Shown here piece by piece: positions 19,098-28,181 of a DNA stretch of 64,000 nt. The notes under the pieces were generated by a model that was not told where the DNA came from, searched no databases, and saw only the letters and a list, made by a program, of their open reading frames with translations. The first letter of the stretch is position 1; every line of letters starts with the position of its first letter. The stretch is from Peptoniphilus duerdenii ATCC BAA-1640 (GTDB lineage Bacteria > Bacillota > Clostridia > Tissierellales > Peptoniphilaceae). Location: contig NZ_GL397071.1 of the NCBI RefSeq assembly GCF_000146345.1, positions 1,693,904 through 1,757,903 of the forward strand. The letters are read 5' to 3'. The position numbers and the translations under genes are program-made.

Positions 19098-20081
19098 TTA
19101 TACCACTTTGTAAAGTTCATCAGGAGAAGGTTCATCAATGTCTAATTTTTCTCCGTTTTTATTCATAACTATACCAGTTTCAACTAAACTTCCTATATCA
19201 GTAAATAATAGTCCCACCTTTTTCGCTTCGTCAATTAATTTTTCACTGTCTTCTCTATCTACGATTACCATCATAGAACCAGATGAAATAAATCTAAAAG
19301 GGTTTAAATCAAAACCTTTGGTGAGTTTTTTCGTAACATCTGTTATAGGTATATCTTCAAAGTTTATTTCTGCACCAAACCCAAGGTTGGTCGCCATCTC
19401 CCAAACAGCTCCTAAGACTCCACCTTCTGTGATGTCATGAAGAGCTCTAACTCTAAATTTTCTAGAAATAAGTGATTCTTCTTTTACAGATAGAAGTTTG
19501 GAATAGGATTTAGCTTCATTTAATTCTTCTTCATTTAAGTATTTTGAACTATCCATTTCAAAGTCGTGGGCTATTATTGATGTACCTTCTAATGCAACAT
19601 GCTTTGACACTAGAATTCTATCTCCAACCTTTGCAGATTTTCTATTTGGAAGAATCCTATCCTTGGTCTTTGCTAATACCGTTGTAGTTATTACAACTGT
19701 ATTTACAACATCTGTTACTTCAGTATGACCTCCGATAATATTTACACCTATCTTGTCGCAAGCAGATTGTGCATCAATCATTATCTCTTCAATTTCATTC
19801 TTCGTCGTCTTTTCTGGTAATAGAACGGACATTAAAAGTCCCACTGGTTCTGCAAGTAGACAGTATGCATCATTGCAAGCCACATTTACTGCAAGTGAAC
19901 CTATATTTTTACTCGCTCCAGTTATTGGATCAACTGAAGTGACAAGGAGCTCATCTCCTAAATCCACAACAGCACAGTCACTTCCAATTTCAGAAGCTTC
20001 TAAAACTTCTTTTCTATTTAATGTAAGATTATTAAAAATTAATTTTTTTAAGTCGTTATTAGAGATTTTACCTATTTTCAT
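19098..20081 (-). CDS. AIR synthase-related protein (HypE/PurM fold)
   Basis: A 327-residue ATP-binding PurM/HypE superfamily protein. N-terminal motifs include EIGSDCAVVDLGDELLVTSVDPITGA and IIGGHTEVTD, and a C-terminal half has HDITEGGVLGAVWEMA, as in HypE and SelD/ThiL relatives. No hydrogenase or purine genes are nearby, so the reaction is unknown; the family includes uncharacterised stand-alone members in clostridia. It overlaps the PilM/N/O-like gene by four bases. Confidence 0.8.
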   Translation of the reverse strand: MKIGKISNNDLKKLIFNNLTLNRKEVLEASEIGSDCAVVDLGDELLVTSVDPITGASKNIGSLAVNVACNDAYCLLAEPVGLLMSVLLPEKTTKNEIEEIMIDAQSACDKIGVNIIGGHTEVTDVVNTVVITTTVLAKTKDRILPNRKSAKVGDRILVSKHVALEGTSIIAHDFEMDSSKYLNEEELNEAKSYSKLLSVKEESLISRKFRVRALHDITEGGVLGAVWEMATNLGFGAEINFEDIPITDVTKKLTKGFDLNPFRFISSGSMMVIVDREDSEKLIDEAKKVGLLFTDIGSLVETGIVMNKNGEKLDIDEPSPDELYKVV

Positions 20082-21367
20082 TTTTCCTCCAAGTTAATTG
20101 TAAAGTAGTAGACGTCTTTTTTCTCATAATCTATTCTAGGATTATAATCTTTTAGATAATCTTCAATAATTTTTATTGTAGGTTCATCTTTTGCAAGACC
20201 AGAAATGACTATTTTTTGTTCGTCAGCTTTTATCGATGTGATGAGTATATCATTTTCATTTAATTTTTTTAATTTCTCAAGTATTTTTTCAAATTTTTCA
20301 GAAAAATCTACTTTTTCATTTGTATTTTCTGAACTGTCTTCCGAGATATTTTCATTTTTTATATTTTCTAAATCGATTGAATCAAGTTCTTCTTTTAAAC
20401 TTTCAAGCTTTCTTTCATTTATCTCAAGTTTATCTGACTTTGATCTGTATATTATAAAACTAAATAATAAAAAAACACAACATAATAGTATATATCCAAG
20501 CTTTTTGAAATTGAATGACTTTAAATTCGTCTTCTTTGTAGTAGTTTTAACTTTTGAAAAATCAATTCTGTCTACACTAAAATTTCCTAATTGCTCTTCT
20601 AAAAAATATTGATCAAATTCAAAATAATCATTTAAAAATATTTTGCTTACATTATTATTTGTAGCAATATTTTTTAGATCGTTTAGAAACTCACTTACTA
20701 TGAAGTCGTATCCCATGAAAAAGTCTTGTAAATCTACAGAATCTCTATAAAAAGATGGATTTTTTATTTCATGGAAATACTTTTCATCAATATCATAATC
20801 TTTTTTAAGAGTCACTAAATTATTTAAATCAATATTTTTTATTTTTTCTATGGAGCCATTTTTAATGATAATATCTGCACTTCTTCTACCGACAAACACA
20901 TAGGCACCATCGGAATTTTCTTCTACAAAAGTCGTAATAGGATATACATTTCTTAAATTTAAATCTAATTTATCAAATATTTTACGAACTTTTTCAAACT
21001 CTTCTAAATAGATGGCAGAGACAGAATATTTTCCATCATTAAACTTTTCAACCATCGGGATGATCTGTTCATCAGTTTCGAAATATTCCTTGCTTTCAAT
21101 TTGAATCATGGACTCAAGATCTGCCTCAGAAAGATTTGGTAGTTCTAAAGTTTTATGGATATATGATTTCATAAAGTAGACATAGGCATCCGTACCACTT
21201 TTTATCTCTCTATTTTCTATCTCTTTTTTTAGAATGTATAGAAGATAATTTTCATCCGTTATCCTTCCGTTATATAGAACTGATTCATCAACAATTATTC
21301 TAGTTGTATTTTCGTTGTAATTTAGATATATTAAATTTTCGTCTAAAAATATGTTTACAATTTGCAA
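20078..21367 (-). CDS. type IV pilus assembly protein, PilM/N/O-like composite
   Basis: A 429-residue inner-membrane protein of the pilus operon. Residues 1-270 are soluble and resemble a divergent actin-like PilM or the cytoplasmic part of GspL. One membrane segment follows (near 293-310, LGYILLCCVFLLFSFIIY), then a coiled coil (315-340), an acidic linker and an external alpha/beta domain like PilN/PilO. Low-complexity D/E/N content is high. In most bacteria these roles lie on separate genes. The assignment rests on topology and position, because sequence identity to known families is weak. Confidence 0.6.
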   Translation of the reverse strand: MQIVNIFLDENLIYLNYNENTTRIIVDESVLYNGRITDENYLLYILKKEIENREIKSGTDAYVYFMKSYIHKTLELPNLSEADLESMIQIESKEYFETDEQIIPMVEKFNDGKYSVSAIYLEEFEKVRKIFDKLDLNLRNVYPITTFVEENSDGAYVFVGRRSADIIIKNGSIEKIKNIDLNNLVTLKKDYDIDEKYFHEIKNPSFYRDSVDLQDFFMGYDFIVSEFLNDLKNIATNNNVSKIFLNDYFEFDQYFLEEQLGNFSVDRIDFSKVKTTTKKTNLKSFNFKKLGYILLCCVFLLFSFIIYRSKSDKLEINERKLESLKEELDSIDLENIKNENISEDSSENTNEKVDFSEKFEKILEKLKKLNENDILITSIKADEQKIVISGLAKDEPTIKIIEDYLKDYNPRIDYEKKDVYYFTINLEEK

Positions 21368-22065
21368 AGTAAAACTCCTAATATGGTTGTTACTATAAAT
21401 GGTCCAAATGGTATGTAATCTTTTCTATCTTTTATTTTAAATAAAATAAGCACAATTGCAACTACTGCGCCAAGTAAAAATGTGTATGTAAAATTATATA
21501 GAGCATCAATTATTCCACTAGAAACGATTCCTAACGGAATAGAAAGTAGTGCGTCTCCTGAACCCATAACTCCAGTTATTTTATAGATTGCATAAAAAAT
21601 AGCAGCTAAAAAACACATTGATTTAATAGCATCAAATGTAAAATTATTATTAGTAACTCTAAAATTAATTAACAAAATTGTGAGCGTCATCGTGTCAATG
21701 TCATAAATGTCCATGTACTTCAAATCTGTAATTGCAATTAGAAAACAAAATGAAAAAATAATTAAAAATATAAAAAGATTAAAATTAAATCCAAATTTCA
21801 AATATCCAAGCATAAATCCAATTCCTGAAATAGTTTCAAAAATTGGATAGAGTGGATCTATTTTCTTATTGCAACATGAGGATTTTCCTATTAAAAGAAG
21901 ATATGAAATTATCGGAATATTATCCACTACTTTCAAAGTTTTATTACAATGATCGCAATGGCTTCTTCCTATAATAAAAACTTCATTTTTATTTCTTCTA
22001 ATGGAAACTAGTGTTAGAAATGATCCTACACATGCTCCAATAATGAACATTAAAATATAAATCAT
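21355..22065 (-). CDS. pilD: prepilin peptidase (A24 family)
   Basis: Membrane protease that cleaves the short leader from type IV prepilins. The N-terminal region has GACVGSFLTLVSIRR and paired cysteines (HCDHCNK, CCNKK). The two catalytic aspartates are at ITDLKYMDIYD and in the MGSGD motif. Six to eight hydrophobic segments span the 236 residues. It overlaps the pilin gene by four bases and lies directly next to its substrate. Confidence 0.93.
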   Translation of the reverse strand: MIYILMFIIGACVGSFLTLVSIRRNKNEVFIIGRSHCDHCNKTLKVVDNIPIISYLLLIGKSSCCNKKIDPLYPIFETISGIGFMLGYLKFGFNFNLFIFLIIFSFCFLIAITDLKYMDIYDIDTMTLTILLINFRVTNNNFTFDAIKSMCFLAAIFYAIYKITGVMGSGDALLSIPLGIVSSGIIDALYNFTYTFLLGAVVAIVLILFKIKDRKDYIPFGPFIVTTILGVLLCKL

Positions 22066-22409
22066 TGCGGAATTATTTTTCCATTTTCAAATTTTACTGG
22101 GCCTGGTGTTACTACTATATTTCTATTTGCATCAACGCTCACTGAAAAGTCTGATCCGTCATATGCCTTTGGAATTTTGGAATCCATATAACCCTCTAAA
22201 TCATTTAATGTTACCGAATCAGCTTCTGGATGTTCTACTAAGTAAGTGGCAGCTGCCTGTTTTATAACTTCTACGTTGGTGTTGTGGGCTGCTGCTTTCG
22301 CCTTTTCTTGAGTCTGCATATATTTTGGAATTGCAATTGATGCAAGAAGTGCAAGTATTGCTATTACAACTATTAATTCAATTAATGTAAATCCTTTTTT
22401 CTTTTTCAT
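22062..22409 (-). CDS. type IV pilin / competence pseudopilin
   Basis: A class III signal MKKKKG precedes FTLIELIVVIAILALLASIA, so cleavage after G6 and N-methylation of F7 are expected. Glu at mature position 5 is present. The C-terminal globular part has about 85 residues and resembles ComGC/PilA. The protein would polymerise into a pilus or DNA-uptake pseudopilus with the neighbouring ATPase and platform protein. Its ribosome site is a run of nine G residues. Confidence 0.93.
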   Translation of the reverse strand: MKKKKGFTLIELIVVIAILALLASIAIPKYMQTQEKAKAAAHNTNVEVIKQAAATYLVEHPEADSVTLNDLEGYMDSKIPKAYDGSDFSVSVDANRNIVVTPGPVKFENGKIIPQ

Positions 22410-22414
22410 TTCTT

Positions 22415-22423
22415 CCCCCCCCC
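22415..22423 (-). repeat. poly-G9 tract acting as pilin ribosome-binding site
   Basis: Nine consecutive G residues on the minus strand lie between the last bases of the platform gene stop codon and GAAGAAATG, the start of the pilin gene. The run can pair with the anti-Shine-Dalgarno sequence using G-U wobble. Homopolymers this long are rare in such an AT-rich genome and are prone to slippage. Confidence 0.8.
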
Positions 22424-23589
22424 TAAATAAAATTTACTATATCAAACATTGGAAGTGCTACGGAAATTACTATAGTTCCTACCACTACTGCTAGAATAAG
22501 TATTACTATTGGTTCAAAGTATGAAACCATCTTCTTTAGATGAATTTTTAAATTTTCTCTGTAGTAGGTAGATAATTCTCCTACAACTGAATCTAAAGAT
22601 GATGACATCTCAGCAACTTCTATAATTTCTAAAAATAATTTATTGAAGTACCTGTCCATTTTTAAGGATGTTGAGATACTCATTCCAGAACTTATATTTG
22701 TAAGTACATTTTCAAAAATCTCTTTTAAATATTCATTTGAAAACGAATCTCTAATCATCACCAGTGCTCTTTGCGGCTTAACTCCAGATGATAAAAGTGC
22801 ATCTAAGGATGAAACAAATCTCTCTGTGTAGTATATCTTGCCCGTTTTTGTTCTGGCGATAAATCTATCGAAAATTATTCTTTTCTTAATTCCAAAATAA
22901 TAATATATCGAAATTCCTATTAAAACTAAAAGTATTGCTATGTAGAAAAAGTTTTGTCTTATAAAATTGGAACTATTTACAACAATTTTTGTAATTAAAG
23001 GAAGTTCTAGGTCTCTGCTGGCGTACAAACCAACAAATGTCGGCACCACAAATATTATTAGAAAGTTCACCACAAGCATAGTTGTGAAGATCAAAATTAT
23101 TGGATATATTAGAGATTTCTTGACTTCCTGCCTAATATTTTCTAGTTCCTGCAAGTATTCTGCCATATTTGTAAAGGTCTCTTCGAGGTTTTCTGATTCT
23201 TCAGCAATCTTAATACTAGAGATCACAAATTTAGAAAAAATCTTGGATTCTTCAAATATTTCTCCTAGACTTTCTCCCATCTTAAGCCTCTTTTCCACAT
23301 TTGAAAAGAAATCATACTTTTTGCCATCGCTACTATTCTTTAAAAGAACGAATGCACCATATAGATCTATTCCGGATCTTAGCATTATTGATATTTCTTT
23401 AAATAAAAGAGGTATCTCTCCTTCTTTAAAGGTTCCTTTAAAGCTCTCTTCTTCTAATACTTCTTCAATTTTTACAACTTTATATCCTCTGGATTTTAGC
23501 TTTTGAATGGCAATTTCTCTACTTGAATCTTTTAAAACTCCATTCACAATCTTTTCCGACGGATCTATGGCTCTATATTTAAATTTCAT
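22423..23589 (-). CDS. pilC: type IV pilus / type II secretion platform protein PilC/GspF
   Basis: Inner-membrane platform of the pilus machine. The 388-residue chain has two repeated T2SSF domains: one near residues 55-175 (LFKEISIMLRSGIDLYGAF), one near 255-380 (FVSSLDALLSSGVKPQRAL). Three membrane segments are visible (near 158-182, 210-232 and 358-385). It lies one base after the ATPase gene and its stop codon runs into the poly-G tract before the pilin gene. Confidence 0.93.
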   Translation of the reverse strand: MKFKYRAIDPSEKIVNGVLKDSSREIAIQKLKSRGYKVVKIEEVLEEESFKGTFKEGEIPLLFKEISIMLRSGIDLYGAFVLLKNSSDGKKYDFFSNVEKRLKMGESLGEIFEESKIFSKFVISSIKIAEESENLEETFTNMAEYLQELENIRQEVKKSLIYPIILIFTTMLVVNFLIIFVVPTFVGLYASRDLELPLITKIVVNSSNFIRQNFFYIAILLVLIGISIYYYFGIKKRIIFDRFIARTKTGKIYYTERFVSSLDALLSSGVKPQRALVMIRDSFSNEYLKEIFENVLTNISSGMSISTSLKMDRYFNKLFLEIIEVAEMSSSLDSVVGELSTYYRENLKIHLKKMVSYFEPIVILILAVVVGTIVISVALPMFDIVNFI

Positions 23590-23590
23590 T

Positions 23591-25015
23591 TTAATGGAAT
23601 ATATTTTTCTTTACTTCTTCAACTGAAGTGGTGTAATTTTCTACCAATTTTAAAAGACTTTTCTTTAGAGTAACTAGTCCTTTCTTTTCAGCGACTTCTC
23701 GTATTTTATTTATGTCTTCACCTTTGTAAAACATGCTCTCTAGTTCATCGTCATAGTCTAGTATTTCAAATACAGAAGTTCTATTTAAGTATCCATCCTT
23801 ACACATCGGACATCCAACAGGAATTGCGTGGTCCATTTCTCTATCGAAAACATCGACGTATTCGTGGATAATTTTCTTACAATGAGGACAGAGAACTCTC
23901 ACCAGTCTTTGTGAAACCACTCCTATTAATCCTGCATTTACTTCATAGATTGGAACTCCCATCTCAACTAATCTGGTAACTGCTCCTATTGCATCCCTTG
24001 TATGGAGTGTGGAAAGAACTAAGTGACCTGTTATCGCTGCCCTTAAGGCAACTTTTGCAGTTTCTAGCGAACGAATCTCTCCAACCATGACCTTGTCCGG
24101 GTCTTGTCTTAAAATTGCTTTAAGTCCGGTTTCAAAATTAAGCCCAGACTGTTCATTTACTTGAACTTGGTTTATTCCCTCAACTTTGTATTCAACTGGA
24201 TCTTCAACTGTAATTATGTTAAGCTTTGGATTTTTTATGTATTCCAAAATTGTATAAAGTGTAGAAGTTTTTCCTGATCCTGTAGGTCCAACTAGTAGAA
24301 TTAAACCCGATGGCTGGCCTATAAGCTTAATAAGTTTATCCCTATCGTCTCCTTCTATTCCAATTCCATCAAATGTAAAATCCACCTTAAGCTTATCCAA
24401 AATTCTTAGAACGATCTTTTCTCCATAGACCGTTGGAATGGTTGACACTCTTATATCAGTTGAAAATTTTTCGTTCTTATAGGTAAATCTTCCATCCTGC
24501 GGTAGAGATTTCTTAGCTATGTCCAGATTTGATAAGACTTTTATACGCATGATTACTTGGTTGTAGAGATCTTTTTGTATCTCGGAAATGTCGGATAAAA
24601 TTGAGTCCATCCTTATTCTTATAACTGCAGATTTTTCTCGAGGATCGAAATGAATGTCTGATGCCTTCTTTGTTATTGAATATGTAATTATCTTATCCAA
24701 AAGTTTGGATACAGGGCTTTTTATATTTTCAAAATAATATCTATCTTCTTCAGATTTTACTTCTATACTCTTTACAAAATCTTCAATTTCAGAGATTTCA
24801 TCATAGAATTTATCTCTTAATTCTTCTAGCTCCGCTTCACTTACTGGAATAAATTTAGATTTTAATCCAAAACTATTTTCTAAAATCTTATCATTGAAGT
24901 TTACACCTTCAAGTATATAAAAGGTTGCCTCATTCCCAAGTATGCTTTTGGGAACAAGGCTATATTTTTCTGAATAATCTTTATTTATTATCTTTTTTAA
25001 TCTTTCTATTTCCAT
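23591..25015 (-). CDS. pilB: type IV pilus assembly ATPase PilB/GspE family
   Basis: Hexameric ATPase that powers pilus extension or DNA-uptake pilus assembly. Motifs: ASDIHFDPREKSAVIRIR, Walker A GPTGSGKTSTLY, Asp box VEDPVEYKVEGINQVQVN, Walker B DPDKVMVGEIR, the histidine box TGHLVLSTLHT, and a C-terminal zinc site (CPHCKK then CPMC). At 474 residues it lacks the longer N-terminal domain of proteobacterial PilB. It starts six bases after topA. Confidence 0.93.
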   Translation of the reverse strand: MEIERLKKIINKDYSEKYSLVPKSILGNEATFYILEGVNFNDKILENSFGLKSKFIPVSEAELEELRDKFYDEISEIEDFVKSIEVKSEEDRYYFENIKSPVSKLLDKIITYSITKKASDIHFDPREKSAVIRIRMDSILSDISEIQKDLYNQVIMRIKVLSNLDIAKKSLPQDGRFTYKNEKFSTDIRVSTIPTVYGEKIVLRILDKLKVDFTFDGIGIEGDDRDKLIKLIGQPSGLILLVGPTGSGKTSTLYTILEYIKNPKLNIITVEDPVEYKVEGINQVQVNEQSGLNFETGLKAILRQDPDKVMVGEIRSLETAKVALRAAITGHLVLSTLHTRDAIGAVTRLVEMGVPIYEVNAGLIGVVSQRLVRVLCPHCKKIIHEYVDVFDREMDHAIPVGCPMCKDGYLNRTSVFEILDYDDELESMFYKGEDINKIREVAEKKGLVTLKKSLLKLVENYTTSVEEVKKNIFH

Positions 25016-25020
25016 TTATC

Positions 25021-27084
25021 TCATTTTTGAAAGTTACAGTCCTTGTTTGGACATCTTAATACTACACCATTTCTAGTTCTAACTTTGGTCAAATTTTCTC
25101 CGCATTTTGGACATTTTTCTTCCACAGGTTCATCCCAGGATACGAAGTCACAGTCAGGATATCTTGAACAGCCGAAGAATTTACGACCTTTTTTAGATCT
25201 CTTTACAACTATGTCACCCTTGTGACACTTTGGACATTTAACTCCGATTTTTTCTAAAAGAGGTTTGGTGTTTTTACATTCTGGCCAGCCTGGACATGCT
25301 AGAAATTTTCCAAATCTGCCCATTTTTATGACCATTTTTCTACCGCATTTTTCACAGACTTCATCTGTTTCTTGATCTCTTATATCTATCTTTTCCAGAT
25401 CCTTGTCCGCTACTTTTAAATCGCCTTCAATATCTTTGTAAAATTCTCTTACTATTTCCTTCCAGAACATATCTCCTTCTGCAATTTTATCCAGTCCCGT
25501 TTCAAGTTTTGCGGTGAAATTTTCATCCACCAAGTCTTTGAAGTATTTTTTCATGACATTGTTGACAGTTTCCCCGAGTTCTGTCGGTACAAACTTCTTA
25601 TCTTCTATAACTACATAGTACCTAGATAGAATGGTAGAAATTGTAGGTGCATATGTTGATGGTCTTCCTATTCCTAAATCTTCAAGCAGTTTAATTAATG
25701 TCGCTTCTGAATATCTAGCTGGTGGTTGTGTATAATGTTTTTCTTCTTTGCAAGAAGTTGTCTTAACTATTTCATTTTTTTCTAAAGGGGGAAGAATCGT
25801 ATCTTTTTCAATTGCATAGTTGTAAACTTTTAAGAATCCATCGAACACGATAGTTGAGCCTTTTGCTTTAAACAAATTGTCATTGGATGCTATATCTATA
25901 ATTTGATTTTCATATATTGCAGGACTCATAAACGATGCTACAAATCTCTTCCAAATCAAACTGTAGAGCTTGTATTCATCGCGAGAAAGCGAATCCTTTA
26001 TGCTCTCTGGAGTTCTTGTAACATCGGTTGGTCTTATACATTCGTGAGCATCTTGTACATTGTCCTTGGATTTAACACTTCTATGTCCTTTTAGATACTT
26101 GCTTCCGTATTCAGAGTTTATAAATAAAAATGCATTGTCTTCTGCTTCTTTAGAAACTCTTGTGGAGTCGGTTCTCATGTAGGTTATAAGTCCCACTTCT
26201 CCGACCTTTGGAAGGTATATTCCTTCATAGAGTTTCTGTGCAACCATCATTGTCTTCTTCGTTGAGAAGCTTAATCTCGTTGAGGCTTGTTGTTGCATGG
26301 TAGAAGTTGTAAATGGAGGTTGAGATGCTCTTGTTCTGTCTGATTTAGATATTTCTAAAACTTTAAAATTATTTAAATCAACTGAGTCTATAATTGCCTT
26401 CGCTTGTTTTTCTGATGTAATTTTATCTTTTTTCGCTTTTCCATTTTCAATTTTTCCGTAGTATTCAGAATTAAAAGTCTTTCTATTCTTTAAATGGCTA
26501 GCTTCTATAGTGAAATACAGCTCAGGAATAAACTCTCTGATTTCATCTTCTCTATCGCATATTAGTTTTAGTACCACCGATTGAACACGGCCTGCTGAAA
26601 GTCCACTCTTAATCTTCTTCCATAAAAATGGTGAAATATTGTAACCCGCAAGTCTATCTAGAACTCTTCTTGCTTGTTGTGCGTCAACTAGGTTCATGTC
26701 TATTGACTTTGGTTCTTTGATTGCTCCCTTAACTTTGTCTTTTGTTATTTCGTTAAATGTTACCCTCACCTTATCTTTTGGATTTAAATCAAGTATGTGA
26801 GAAAGATGCCAAGAGATAGCTTCCCCCTCTCTATCCGGGTCAGTTGCTAAAAATATTTTTGAAGCGTCTTTTGCATCCTTTTTCAATTCTTTAATTAATG
26901 GACCCTTTCCCCTAATGTTTATATACTTAGGTTCGAAGTCATTTTCAATGTCGATTCCCATAGTTGATTTAGGTAAATCTCTAATATGTCCTATTGAGGC
27001 TACTACTTTATAATTAGAACCCAACATTTTCTTTATTGTTTTTGCCTTTGTAGGTGATTCTACTATAACTAAATTCTTTGCCAT
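25021..27084 (-). CDS. topA: DNA topoisomerase I
   Basis: Type IA topoisomerase that relaxes negative supercoils. The N-terminal Toprim starts LVIVESPTKAKTI and has ATDPDREGEAISWH. The catalytic tyrosine lies in LITYMRTDSTRVS. Three C-terminal C4 zinc ribbons follow residue 570 (CEKCGRK, CPKCHKG, CPKCGEN). Length is 687 residues. The arrangement dprA-topA is common in Firmicutes. A nine-base gap separates it from dprA. Confidence 0.96.
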   Translation of the reverse strand: MAKNLVIVESPTKAKTIKKMLGSNYKVVASIGHIRDLPKSTMGIDIENDFEPKYINIRGKGPLIKELKKDAKDASKIFLATDPDREGEAISWHLSHILDLNPKDKVRVTFNEITKDKVKGAIKEPKSIDMNLVDAQQARRVLDRLAGYNISPFLWKKIKSGLSAGRVQSVVLKLICDREDEIREFIPELYFTIEASHLKNRKTFNSEYYGKIENGKAKKDKITSEKQAKAIIDSVDLNNFKVLEISKSDRTRASQPPFTTSTMQQQASTRLSFSTKKTMMVAQKLYEGIYLPKVGEVGLITYMRTDSTRVSKEAEDNAFLFINSEYGSKYLKGHRSVKSKDNVQDAHECIRPTDVTRTPESIKDSLSRDEYKLYSLIWKRFVASFMSPAIYENQIIDIASNDNLFKAKGSTIVFDGFLKVYNYAIEKDTILPPLEKNEIVKTTSCKEEKHYTQPPARYSEATLIKLLEDLGIGRPSTYAPTISTILSRYYVVIEDKKFVPTELGETVNNVMKKYFKDLVDENFTAKLETGLDKIAEGDMFWKEIVREFYKDIEGDLKVADKDLEKIDIRDQETDEVCEKCGRKMVIKMGRFGKFLACPGWPECKNTKPLLEKIGVKCPKCHKGDIVVKRSKKGRKFFGCSRYPDCDFVSWDEPVEEKCPKCGENLTKVRTRNGVVLRCPNKDCNFQK

Positions 27085-27092
27085 AATTCTCC

Positions 27093-28181
27093 TTACTTAC
27101 TCATGAATCTTCCCATAGATTCTTCCATTATTACACCTTTTATTTCCAGTACTGTAAGTATTCCACTTACTTGGGATACGCTAAAGTTTGTATTCTGAAC
27201 GATACTGTCCACATCGTTTTTTCCTTTAACGATTAAATCATATACTATTAGCTCATCTTCACCGAGCTCTGTTCTCATTTTTTTATTCTTTTTGTCTAAA
27301 CATGCTTCTTGTAATTTGTAGATATTTTCTACTATGTCTCCAACTTCTAGAGCTATAATGGCACCGTCTCTTATAAGCTTGTTGGTTCCTTCAGAATAAA
27401 CAGAATTTATATTTCCAGGCACAGCGAAGACTTCTTTGCCCTGCTCTGCTCCAACTCTTGCTGTTATAAGAGATCCACTTCTATCTTTCGCTTCAACTAC
27501 GATTACTCCATCTGAAAGTCCAGAAATAATTCTGTTTCTCAGCGGAAATCTATAGGGCATCGGACCTGAAGTTGGTGGAAATTCACTAACTATAAGTCCT
27601 TTTTCTCTAACTTCTTCATAAATTTTTCTATTCTTGCTCGGATAACAAATATCCACCCCTGTGCCTAGTACACAGGTAGTCCTTGCTCCATATTTAAGAG
27701 CGGTTTTGTGGGCAATGCTGTCGATTCCATAAGCCATTCCACTTACTATTTCAACTCCAAGCTCACATAGGTCTGATGCAAACTTTTCGGTTACATATGC
27801 ACCATACTCTGTATGATTTCTCGCACCGACTATCGCTATCTTTATGGTTTCTTCGTTGAAACTTCCCATGTAGTATAGAACAGCCGGAGAATTTTCAATT
27901 AATTTTAGGCTCACCGGATATATCTCGTCATTATAAGTTATGACTTTGATTCCATGTTTGTCATTGTATTCGTATAGCTTTTTAAGTAGATCTTCATCAT
28001 AATCTTTTAGCTTTTGAAATGTCGCCTTTTGAACCAAACTCTTTAGCTCTATATTATTAGTTATATCTTTTAGATCATCTGCTGTCAAATTATTATCTGA
28101 AAAAAACTCGTCTATTATTAAAATTTCACTATTGGATATTCCCTTTGCATTCAAATATACAAGCATTTCATCGTAGTTCAT
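27093..28181 (-). CDS. dprA: DNA-processing protein DprA
   Basis: DprA loads RecA on incoming single-stranded DNA during natural transformation. The Rossmann-like domain has VGARNHTEYGAY, SGMAYGIDSIAH, TCVLGTGVDICYP and SGLSDGVIVVEA, the last being the DNA-binding loop region. A C-terminal winged helix (near 300-360) is present. At 362 residues it is full length. It shares a base with comM and precedes the pilus genes, which supports a transformation role. Confidence 0.95.
   Translation of the reverse strand: MNYDEMLVYLNAKGISNSEILIIDEFFSDNNLTADDLKDITNNIELKSLVQKATFQKLKDYDEDLLKKLYEYNDKHGIKVITYNDEIYPVSLKLIENSPAVLYYMGSFNEETIKIAIVGARNHTEYGAYVTEKFASDLCELGVEIVSGMAYGIDSIAHKTALKYGARTTCVLGTGVDICYPSKNRKIYEEVREKGLIVSEFPPTSGPMPYRFPLRNRIISGLSDGVIVVEAKDRSGSLITARVGAEQGKEVFAVPGNINSVYSEGTNKLIRDGAIIALEVGDIVENIYKLQEACLDKKNKKMRTELGEDELIVYDLIVKGKNDVDSIVQNTNFSVSQVSGILTVLEIKGVIMEESMGRFMSK

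Noticed and set aside
19082..19138. Extended N-terminus of the amidase
   Set aside because: The extra 19 codons overlap the AIR-synthase gene and would bury the signal peptide; the GGAGG at 19086-19090 fixes the start at 19081.
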